From a virus: DNA of 24,780 nt. Of this stretch, positions 1-5,195 are shown one piece after another. The stretch is from positions 1 to 24,780 of IMG/VR virus record IMGVR_UViG_3300010413_000164; one strand, written 5' to 3'. The translations under genes and the position numbers were made by a program. Every line of letters starts with the position of its first letter. Position 1 is the first letter of the stretch. Below the pieces are notes generated by a model. The model worked only from the letters and a program-made list of their open reading frames with translations. It made no database searches and was not told the DNA's origin.

Positions 1-58
1 GCGCGCGTATAGCGTTTCTTAACTTAAAAACAGCTTTTTAGTCCTTTTTATTTCTTTA

Positions 59-79
59 GGTGTTACCTTTAGTAACACC
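59..79. repeat. Perfect hairpin GGTGTTAC-CTTTA-GTAACACC
   Basis: Eight base pairs with a 5-nt loop, followed on the plus strand by a T-rich stretch (80-118). It could act as a weak terminator for plus-strand transcription, or as a protein-binding palindrome. The half-site resembles other GTTAC motifs nearby. Confidence 0.5.
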
Positions 80-147
80 TTTAGGTTCCTTTTATTTTTC
101 TTTTTGTTTCTTTTTTGTTATTTATTTTAAGGTTAACTTTTGGTTTG

Positions 148-221
148 CTTAAGGAAGCTTTAAGCTTACTTATGGCCCTCCTTCAGTTCTAACCTTAAGT
201 CTAGCTTAGAGCTTCCTTAAG
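148..221. repeat. 12-bp perfect inverted repeat
   Basis: CTTAAGGAAGCT at 148-159 is the exact reverse complement of AGCTTCCTTAAG at 210-221, with 50 bases between the arms. The right arm abuts the 23-bp tandem duplication. This arrangement of inverted plus direct repeats is typical of regulatory or origin regions, but no function can be assigned from sequence alone. Confidence 0.6.
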
Positions 222-266
222 TCTAGCTTAAAGTATACCTTTTGTCTAGCTTAAAGTATACCTTTT
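221..266. repeat. Perfect 23-bp tandem duplication (iteron-like)
   Basis: Two identical adjacent 23-bp units (221-243 and 244-266) begin GTCTAGCTTAAAG and end TATACCTTTT. A partial third copy precedes them: the 16-mer CCTTAAGTCTAGCTTA occurs at 193-208 and 215-230. The core GTCTAGCTTA thus recurs at spacings of 22 and 23 bp, about two helical turns. On the minus strand each unit contains GGTATACT, a -10-like element. The TAGCTTAAA core also occurs in the divergent promoter region at 3219-3227. Confidence 0.75.
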
Positions 267-356
267 CCCCTTCACCTTTGTTAACAGTTTGTGTTATTTA
301 TAGTTAAAAATGTGTTACTTTAGGTTACTTTTGCCTCTTTTTTATACAACTTTTGG

Positions 357-389
357 CGTTACTTTTTGTAACGTTTTTTGTTAAAAACG
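357..389. terminator. Overlapping hairpins with T tract, possible terminator
   Basis: CGTTAC (357-362), loop TTTTT, GTAACG (368-373) is a perfect 6-bp stem followed directly by TTTTTT on the plus strand. A second, overlapping hairpin pairs CGTTTTT (372-378) with AAAAACG (383-389). The two stems share CG at 372-373, so they are mutually exclusive. The shape fits an intrinsic terminator or attenuator, but no gene is seen just upstream on the plus strand. Confidence 0.4.
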
Positions 390-527
390 ACGTTCTCGCC
401 CTTAGTAATACCCTAGTAAGGGTGGCACCCTTTCGGCGCTTCACGGGCAAATATACGTCGTTTTGGCCTCTTAAAGTGACGCTTTTATTACCCTCTTTAG
501 GCCCTTTTTATCGTCACCTTAAGTGTT

Positions 528-583
528 ACCTTTGGTTACACCTTGAGCTTTTTATGTGTTTTATTAGACCTTTGGTTACACCT
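528..583. repeat. Direct repeat of a 16-mer, 40 bp apart
   Basis: ACCTTTGGTTACACCT occurs exactly at 528-543 and 568-583, and each copy is followed within about 12 bases by a T tract. The first copy is preceded by GTGTTACC, giving an imperfect hairpin (GTGTTACC/GGTTACAC, one mismatch). Looser variants (GGTTACTTTTG, GTTACTTTTTG) lie at 311-370. Confidence 0.6.
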
Positions 584-704
584 CAGGCACTTTTTTATTA
601 TAAAGGGGGTGGTTCAGTATACTTTAAGTTTACTTTTGGCACAATACCCTTTGGATAAATTTGCGGGGGAATTTTTGAAAGGCCCTAAGTCGGACCTGGA
701 GTAA

Positions 705-806
705 GACTTAGGATAGAGACTGAGGGAGAGGCTGTAGGATAGAGACTTAGGATAGAGACTGAGGGAGAGGCTGTAGGATAGAGACTTAGGATAGAGACTG
801 AGGGAG
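705..806. repeat. 39-bp tandem repeat, about 2.6 copies
   Basis: A purine-rich unit starting GACTTAGGATAGAGACTGAG repeats at 705, 744 and 783 without mismatch, the last copy being cut off near 806. Inside each unit the shorter word TAGGATAGAGACT recurs, so the array looks like a repeat built from smaller repeats. It lies just beyond the stop codon of the last leftward gene. Confidence 0.85.
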
Positions 807-808
807 GA

Positions 809-823
809 GCACTCAAGGAGTGC
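809..823 (-). terminator. Hairpin at the end of the leftward operon
   Basis: GCACTC (809-814), loop AAG, GAGTGC (818-823) is a perfect 6-bp stem overlapping the stop codon of the minus-strand gene. There is no U tract on the minus-strand side, only a pyrimidine-rich stretch from the 39-bp repeats. Termination or 3'-end protection is possible but unproven. Confidence 0.3.
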
Positions 824-1637
824 GTAGGGTTTTGGAGCGGTTTAGGGTGAGGTTTGCCATGTGGAAAGGATCCTGGATGGTTTCAAGTTCGAGCCTTAAA
901 GTCTTAACATCTAGGATATGCAGATTAGTAATGAGATGCTCTGGGTATGAGCGTGGATGATCTCTGGGATCGAGGTATTGTTTGTACTCATCTTCTGGGA
1001 TAGGACCATTCCAATAAGTGTATGGGTTTGTTCTTTGGGCCTTACGGTGCCCTGATGGAAGATAGACATACCCATCCTCGAATATCACAACTTTATAAGT
1101 GTATGCGTATTGCCGTAAGAAGAATTGTCTATCGGCATCAGTTGCCGGAAGAACCAAAGGTCTCTCTGAGGGTTTATACTCATCCATGTTGATATAGCAT
1201 TTCATCTGGATTTCCCAAGGGTCATTCTCATAGACCTTCGGATGGTATGACTCAAGAGGTGGACTATCAAATGATGGAGGATGTGTAAAATCATGGACAA
1301 TTGTCAGCTTAAGGCCTTGCTGATCATAATAACTTAAGGATAACTGGTCAGGTGTATCTGTGTATACAATAAGTCTTCCCTCAAGGTCTACCTCAACAGC
1401 ATGCTGTCTACATTCACAAAACTCTTTTTGCTTAGGGTAGTAATCAGAGAAGGCTCTGGTTAACTTATGGGAGTTACCTCTGGTTCTCTGTCTACTTCTA
1501 AGAACGTTAATCTCTGAGGAACACTGCTTGCATGCAAAGAACTCAAGACCTGGAATCATTAATGTTTTGACTCCATCGTTCTTTATAAGTCTTTCTCTAG
1601 CCTCATAATTGTATACCCAAAGTTGTCTACGCGTCAC
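813..1637 (-). CDS. Unknown 274-aa phage protein with N-terminal Cys motifs
   Basis: I do not recognise this protein. It starts with GTG (1635-1637), inside the end of the preceding 59-aa gene (11-bp overlap), which supports translational coupling and this start. The N-terminal third has CKQC (C36, C39) and CECRQH (C74, C76, H79), a spacing that could bind one zinc ion. The middle and C-terminal parts are rich in Tyr, Pro and Asp, with no transmembrane segment or signal peptide. It is the last gene of the leftward operon carrying the probable small terminase, so a role in packaging, DNA handling or regulation is a guess from context. Coding status is strong because of length, coupling and position. 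Confidence 0.75.
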   Translation of the reverse strand: MTRRQLWVYNYEARERLIKNDGVKTLMIPGLEFFACKQCSSEINVLRSRQRTRGNSHKLTRAFSDYYPKQKEFCECRQHAVEVDLEGRLIVYTDTPDQLSLSYYDQQGLKLTIVHDFTHPPSFDSPPLESYHPKVYENDPWEIQMKCYINMDEYKPSERPLVLPATDADRQFFLRQYAYTYKVVIFEDGYVYLPSGHRKAQRTNPYTYWNGPIPEDEYKQYLDPRDHPRSYPEHLITNLHILDVKTLRLELETIQDPFHMANLTLNRSKTLRTP

Positions 1638-1806
1638 TAAGAGGCCTTACAATAATTACAGACTGAATAGATTTAATAGGAGGATTCTGAGCAAGCATTG
1701 GAAACTCCTGCAGTATCTCCGTTCGGGTAATCCCTAAGAGATATGCCATATGTTCTACTGTAAGGTTCTTGTAATTAGCCCTTACAAAATCCTTCCACTG
1801 TGTCAT
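1627..1806 (-). CDS. 59-aa small helix-turn-helix-like protein
   Basis: A short ORF, easily missed by length filters. Its ATG (1804-1806) overlaps the TGA of the upstream gene (1803-1805) in the classic ATGA arrangement, and its TAG (1627-1629) lies inside the start of the downstream gene. It therefore fills exactly the gap between two operon members. The translation begins MTQWKDFVRANYKNL and includes TVEHMAYLLGITRTEILQEF (residues 17-36), which reads like a helix-turn-helix: helix, LLGIT turn, recognition helix. It could be a small DNA-binding regulator, or a partner of the probable TerS encoded just upstream. The gene call is strong; the function is inference. Confidence 0.75.
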   Translation of the reverse strand: MTQWKDFVRANYKNLTVEHMAYLLGITRTEILQEFPMLAQNPPIKSIQSVIIVRPLSDA

Positions 1807-2228
1807 TTAAATACCTGCTGGAGGATTAATGAGTATTTATCTTCTGCCTCAGATTGCTGTTGGCCTTTAACAATCCCACCTGAGATATCTGCAAGGAGCT
1901 TTAAGACGTCTAATGTATCCTTCTTAGTTAACTGAGATAAGTCCCCATCTACTTCTGCAATACGTTCCTCAAGTACATCTGTAAGTAGCCCCTGTATTTT
2001 AAGCTGAACAATCTCTGCAGCCAACTCTTTCTGTTGTCTAATGTATTCTTTAACCTTTGGCTTATTTAAAAACGTAAGGATAAAAGACTTTGGGATGCGC
2101 AGACGAGTTGCAGTAACACGGGGGGTGTCTCCTGCTAAAACACTCTCCAAAATCTGAGTTTCGGTTTTTGTAAAATCTGGGAGTAATTTATCATTACCAT
2201 CAGTTCCAACTAATTCTTGTTTATTCAA
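1803..2228 (-). CDS. terS: Probable terminase small subunit
   Basis: This 141-aa, mostly helical protein has the layout of phage small terminases. An N-terminal helix-turn-helix-like segment (residues about 20-60; TETQILESVLAGDTPRVTAT, then FLNKPKVKEYIRQ) resembles the usual DNA-binding part with its NPKV-type motif. A long helical oligomerisation region follows (about 65-120), then a short C-terminal tail. TerS recognises phage DNA and loads the TerL motor. The terL gene lies nearby at 3293, but on the opposite strand, which is unusual. The start overlaps the stop of the zinc-ribbon gene by 8 bp. Another small HTH-bearing DNA-binding protein is the alternative. Identity rests on size, architecture and neighbourhood. 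Confidence 0.6.
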   Translation of the reverse strand: MNKQELVGTDGNDKLLPDFTKTETQILESVLAGDTPRVTATRLRIPKSFILTFLNKPKVKEYIRQQKELAAEIVQLKIQGLLTDVLEERIAEVDGDLSQLTKKDTLDVLKLLADISGGIVKGQQQSEAEDKYSLILQQVFK

Positions 2229-2814
2229 AGTTATCCTCCTCTTGGATAATGTAACCTACCTCTTGTTTTACCTTGAGTATCCCACGAGGTGATTTAATAA
2301 ATGGAGTTCCATCCGGAAATGAGAACTTGGTGTGAAACTGTAGGACATCTACAGGTTCACCTTCAGCGGTCTTAGGGATAGTAGTGAATCCACTAAGATA
2401 GTAAAAGCTAGTAAGCATTCCTTTATACTCATCGGAATCTTTTAAGATTTGCTTACCTTCTCTAATTAAGTATTGAAATTCAGCTAGGATTAAGCATGCG
2501 GTATTCTCACATTTCTTACAGATCGGTGAGTAATCATATGGGTAATTCCTATATTGCCTAATACGTCTAAACTTATTCCCTAAGTCAGTCATATCTTTCG
2601 CCACTTCGCCACAACATTCACAAGTTTTAACAGCCTTTGGGTTCTCTGAGATAAGACAGAACTCACCAACTATTTTTGTGTAATGAGTTGTGGCCCAGCA
2701 GCGTTTGCAAACAGACCCAACTCCATACTTATAATCAGAGATGTTTACAAAGTGTTTAATGATTTGGGAAGTTCCCTTATGAGAAGTTCCGCATATTCTG
2801 CAAATTTTAGTCAT
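2221..2814 (-). CDS. Tandem zinc-ribbon protein, function unknown
   Basis: This 197-aa protein has two similar zinc-binding units. Unit 1 is CRIC at C5/C8 paired with CKRC at C36/C39. Unit 2 is CECC at C65/C68 paired with CKKC at C99/C102. Both have the form CxxCG, about 30 residues rich in aromatic and basic positions, then CKxC, as in zinc ribbons of phage HNH/endonuclease-VII-like and DNA-binding proteins. No HNH catalytic triad is evident, so nuclease activity is not claimed. The C-terminal part (about 110-197) is unlike anything I recognise. The gene overlaps both neighbours by 8 bp in the leftward operon, immediately upstream of the probable terS. A DNA- or RNA-binding accessory or transcription factor is the likeliest class. 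Confidence 0.75.
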   Translation of the reverse strand: MTKICRICGTSHKGTSQIIKHFVNISDYKYGVGSVCKRCWATTHYTKIVGEFCLISENPKAVKTCECCGEVAKDMTDLGNKFRRIRQYRNYPYDYSPICKKCENTACLILAEFQYLIREGKQILKDSDEYKGMLTSFYYLSGFTTIPKTAEGEPVDVLQFHTKFSFPDGTPFIKSPRGILKVKQEVGYIIQEEDNFE

Positions 2815-3181
2815 GGTACATCTTCGCTAATACTTCTGGGGTTACCCAAGGATAATCTCTTAGTTGTTCTTTAAGTTTGAACTTAAGTCTCTTACTATCA
2901 TATTGAAACTCTCGGTCTTTCCAAGAGTCTTTCTCTAATGTATCTTCAATTTCTTTAATACACTGCCTAAGTTCTCTATGATAGAGTGAATAAATTTCAT
3001 GAACCTTAGGCATCTCTAAACATCTTTCTTTAAGATCAGGACGGATATCCTCGTCTATTTGATAAGAAAGAATCTTCATAATCTGTAAAGCACCTAGTAA
3101 TGGTGCGTATTCTAGTACTAGTTCTGTATTTGAATACAGCCCTGACGCATATTTAACTCTAATTGTTTCCGATAAGTGCAT
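2807..3181 (-). CDS. Unknown 124-aa helical protein, first gene of leftward operon
   Basis: I do not recognise this protein. It is predominantly helical and charged, with a hydrophobic patch around residues 24-42 and a Lys/Glu-rich second half that may form a coiled coil. There is no signal peptide or cysteine motif. The start is ATG 3179-3181, with AAAGGAG a few bases upstream (minus strand) and a promoter with an extended -10 at about 3205, so it is the promoter-proximal gene of the five-gene leftward operon. The end overlaps the zinc-ribbon gene by 8 bp. A small early or regulatory phage protein is plausible from position only. Confidence 0.75.
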   Translation of the reverse strand: MHLSETIRVKYASGLYSNTELVLEYAPLLGALQIMKILSYQIDEDIRPDLKERCLEMPKVHEIYSLYHRELRQCIKEIEDTLEKDSWKDREFQYDSKRLKFKLKEQLRDYPWVTPEVLAKMYHD

Positions 3182-3204
3182 AAAACTCCTTTAATTGTAA
3201 TAGT

Positions 3205-3233
3205 ATTATACCATAACTTAGCTTAAACTTAGC
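3205..3233 (-). promoter_or_regulatory. Promoter for the leftward operon (extended -10)
   Basis: Read on the minus strand, TATAAT (3205-3210 on plus numbering) is preceded by TGG, giving the extended -10 form TGnTATAAT. The -35 hexamer at a 17-bp spacing (3228-3233, GCTAAG) is poor, as is common with extended -10 promoters. The expected transcript starts about 15-20 bases before the ATG at 3181, which has AAAGGAG as ribosome binding site. Two copies of AACTTAGCT sit in the spacer and -35 zone. Confidence 0.65.
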
Positions 3234-3234
3234 T
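3215..3234. repeat. 11-bp-period direct repeat, candidate operator
   Basis: AACTTAGCT occurs at 3215-3223 and 3226-3234, one helical turn apart, covering the spacer and -35 position of the leftward promoter. The junction contains TAGCTTAAA (3219-3227), identical to a core word in the 23-bp duplication at 221-266. A regulator covering these sites would block polymerase or replace the weak -35. This is inferred from position. Confidence 0.45.
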
Positions 3235-3292
3235 GAATCCTTACATTATTTTGCATTAATCTGTGATTTATTGGCTAGAAAAGGAAGATTTC

Positions 3293-4660
3293 ATGATTAT
3301 TAATAAGGAAATAGAGCTCTATCAGCAGGTTTCTGATAAGATTTCTCTACAAAAAGTATGGAATTTGCTTGAAATGACACCTCATTCAGGCCAATCTCCT
3401 ATTATCGATGACTTCGATAATGACCCTATAGCCAATGTGTTTACAGTGTGTCTTGGTCGTCGTTCAGGTAAATCACTGTCAACATCACTTATTGTTATCC
3501 GTGAATTACTAATTCCATTTTCTAATACAATTCTTCTTACTCCATCTTATAAGAACTCGAAGATTCTGTTTAAGGAAGTTTTAAAATTTGTACGTGAGCT
3601 TGGTCTTCCGATTGCAGAAATTAATAAAGGAGCCTTTACTATTACATTAGAGAATGGTGCTTCCTTTGGTTCATTTACACAATCTAATATTTCATCTGCA
3701 CTTGGTTCTCGTTGTTCCCTTCTGGTTGTTGATGAAACACAATCAGTGTCCGGGGTACTGGATATTCTTAATCAAGAATTAGGACCAATGCTTTTGGACT
3801 ATGGTGTACGAGACTCAGGTGTTCTGTATGCTAATATAGTTTTCCTTGGGACACCTCGTGGTAAGAACACAGAGTTCCATACACTGTTTGAACGAGCAGA
3901 GCTTCCTGAATATAAGAACTATCGTAGCTACCAATCTCCATCTACGTGTAATCCTCTGTTACCTAAAGAGTATATTGAAGGACAGAAAGCAATCCTATCT
4001 GACCTTGTGTATAGACAAGAGATTCTAGCTGAATGGGTATCAACAGGTTCTGGAGTATTCCATGCGTTTGACCAAGACCTAAATATTTATAACCCAGATG
4101 AGATTGACTTGTCTGGGTGTAAATTTATTAGTGGATATGACTTTGGTCTATCAGATAGTACTGCAATGGTTTCAGCATATATTACTAATCAAGGTGATTA
4201 CTATGTGGCTGAAGCGTATATGGCAAATCAAATGCCTACGAAAAAACATTTAGAAAACTTTAAAGCACAAGATCTTAAGTTTAAAGATAGTAAAAATGTT
4301 GGCATGTATGGGGATCCATCTGCGGCCCAACTCTTACTTGATCTTGCATCAACTTATGATTACTATATTAGTAAGGCAAACAATCGTGTAGCTCCTGGTC
4401 TTCAATGTTTGAATGATCTAATGGCTCCTCAGGGTATGAACCGTAAGCCAAAACTTTATATTTCTTCTAAGTTAACTACGCTAATCCATCAGATCTCAAA
4501 CGTAGAATATAAGAATGGTGCGGGAAGTGCTGGGCTAAATGGAGACTTATTCTCTCCTCCTGCAGATCGTTCTCACCACTGGGACTTGATTGCGGCGTTA
4601 AGGTATTGTATATACTCACATTATCGTCAAAATGCGGCTGGGTCAGTAATCTTAGTTTAA
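3293..4660 (+). CDS. terL: Terminase large subunit
   Basis: ATP-driven DNA-packaging motor plus nuclease. Using the ATG at 3293 (455 aa), the ATPase domain shows Walker A GRRSGKS (G55-S61), Walker B LLVVDE (143-148) and a coupling motif GTPRG (186-190). The C-terminal RNase-H-like nuclease domain shows GYDFG (D283), GDP (D341) and HHWD (D431), the expected three acidic metal ligands. An in-frame GTG lies at 3263, but AAGGAAG at 3281-3287 sits 5 bases before ATG 3293, so 3293 is preferred. It is the first rightward gene and is divergent from the probable terS. A strong new promoter follows it, so the morphogenesis genes need not depend on its transcript. Confidence 0.95.
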   Translation: MIINKEIELYQQVSDKISLQKVWNLLEMTPHSGQSPIIDDFDNDPIANVFTVCLGRRSGKSLSTSLIVIRELLIPFSNTILLTPSYKNSKILFKEVLKFVRELGLPIAEINKGAFTITLENGASFGSFTQSNISSALGSRCSLLVVDETQSVSGVLDILNQELGPMLLDYGVRDSGVLYANIVFLGTPRGKNTEFHTLFERAELPEYKNYRSYQSPSTCNPLLPKEYIEGQKAILSDLVYRQEILAEWVSTGSGVFHAFDQDLNIYNPDEIDLSGCKFISGYDFGLSDSTAMVSAYITNQGDYYVAEAYMANQMPTKKHLENFKAQDLKFKDSKNVGMYGDPSAAQLLLDLASTYDYYISKANNRVAPGLQCLNDLMAPQGMNRKPKLYISSKLTTLIHQISNVEYKNGAGSAGLNGDLFSPPADRSHHWDLIAALRYCIYSHYRQNAAGSVILV

Positions 4661-4692
4661 ACTTAAGAAAAATAATTAGTTTAAATCTTCTA

Positions 4693-4721
4693 TTGACATT
4701 TAAGGTGTATTTGGGTATAAT
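4693..4721 (+). promoter_or_regulatory. Consensus sigma70 promoter for the head/tail genes
   Basis: TTGACA (4693-4698) and TATAAT (4716-4721) both match the consensus perfectly, with the optimal 17-bp spacer. It lies in the 175-bp gap after terL and reads towards the portal and capsid genes. The predicted transcript has a leader of about 110 nt before the ATG at 4841. Confidence 0.92.
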
Positions 4722-4795
4722 ATACTTATAAATGTATTTTATATATTTGTTAATAAGTATTAATTGATTATGGTTTAAATTACAATATAAATTCT

Positions 4796-4813
4796 TCTCC
4801 GCTCCGTTGGAGA
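4796..4813 (+). promoter_or_regulatory. Leader hairpin upstream of the structural operon
   Basis: TCTCC (4796-4800) pairs with GGAGA (4809-4813) around an 8-nt loop, in the leader between the consensus promoter and the AGGAGG ribosome binding site (4830-4835). It lacks a T tract directly after it. It may be a 5'-end stabiliser, or it may offer an alternative pairing partner (CTCC) for the AGGAGG downstream. Confidence 0.35.
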
Positions 4814-4840
4814 GGGTAAACAAATTTTTAGGAGGTGCCA

Positions 4841-5194
4841 ATGAGCACTATAGATGAATTCTTCAACTACTCCAAGTTTGAAGTAAGAGGATTGTCTAGT
4901 AATGTTATCGATATTGAGCCGGACGTTCAAGTAATAGTTCCACTTGAGATCTATGACGCAGTTGGAGTAGATGAGGCGTCTATTGTGACAGCTAAGTTAC
5001 TATCGAAATCAGGTAGGACTTCTACAGAACTTCCTGTAGCTGTAACAGTCGGCTATGTAAATGCTATTTCATTTTCTATGATTTTTACTATTCCTACAGC
5101 GGACTGGGTTGATGGCACTGAACTAATCTTGGATATCCAAGTAACTTCACGAGAAGCTTTTGCATATAAACTGCAGTACCAAGTAAGGGGTTAA
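4841..5194 (+). CDS. Small beta-rich protein between terL and portal, unknown
   Basis: This 117-aa protein has no cysteines and alternating hydrophobic/polar stretches, suggesting a beta-sandwich. It is acidic with no membrane segment. A GTG at 4835 is in frame but overlaps the AGGAGG (4830-4835), so the ATG at 4841, 5 bases after the SD, is the real start. It is the first gene behind the consensus promoter and ends 1 base before the portal gene. Position and fold suggest a virion protein, for example a head decoration, or an assembly helper. I do not recognise the family. Confidence 0.75.
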   Translation: MSTIDEFFNYSKFEVRGLSSNVIDIEPDVQVIVPLEIYDAVGVDEASIVTAKLLSKSGRTSTELPVAVTVGYVNAISFSMIFTIPTADWVDGTELILDIQVTSREAFAYKLQYQVRG

Positions 5195-5195
5195 T

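Larger units (their letters stand above)
1..812. other. Gene-free, repeat-rich left region
   Basis: This stretch of about 810 bases has no convincing gene on either strand. The only longer open frame (353-658, plus) starts at a TTG with no ribosome binding site and translates T-rich filler. The plus strand is strongly T-rich with many variants of GGTTAC/GTTACC. It holds two perfect hairpins (59-79 and 357-373), a 12-bp inverted repeat (148-159 with 210-221), a perfect 23-bp tandem duplication (221-266), two copies of a 16-mer (528-543 and 568-583) and a 39-bp tandem array (705-806). It lies downstream of the leftward operon. Its role is not visible: terminator cluster, replication origin, regulatory region or a genome-end region are all possible. 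I see no tRNA cloverleaf. Confidence 0.6.

Noticed and set aside
353-658. 101-aa plus-strand ORF in the left region
   Set aside because: It begins at TTG without an SD, runs through hairpins and repeats, and its Phe/Leu-rich translation simply reflects T-rich DNA.
1-812. tRNA genes or a CRISPR array in the left region
   Set aside because: No cloverleaf with a TTCGAnTC-type T arm is visible. The repeats are directly adjacent or degenerate, without the regular repeat-spacer pattern of CRISPR.
3263-3292. GTG at 3263 as start of the large terminase
   Set aside because: The AAGGAAG at 3281-3287 is correctly spaced for ATG 3293 and would lie inside the coding region if the GTG were used. The extra 10 residues show no terminase-like feature.
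4476-4841. 121-aa minus-strand ORF over the terL end and leader
   Set aside because: It lies across the consensus promoter and leader, is rich in Ile/Lys/Tyr from AT-rich DNA, and has no SD.
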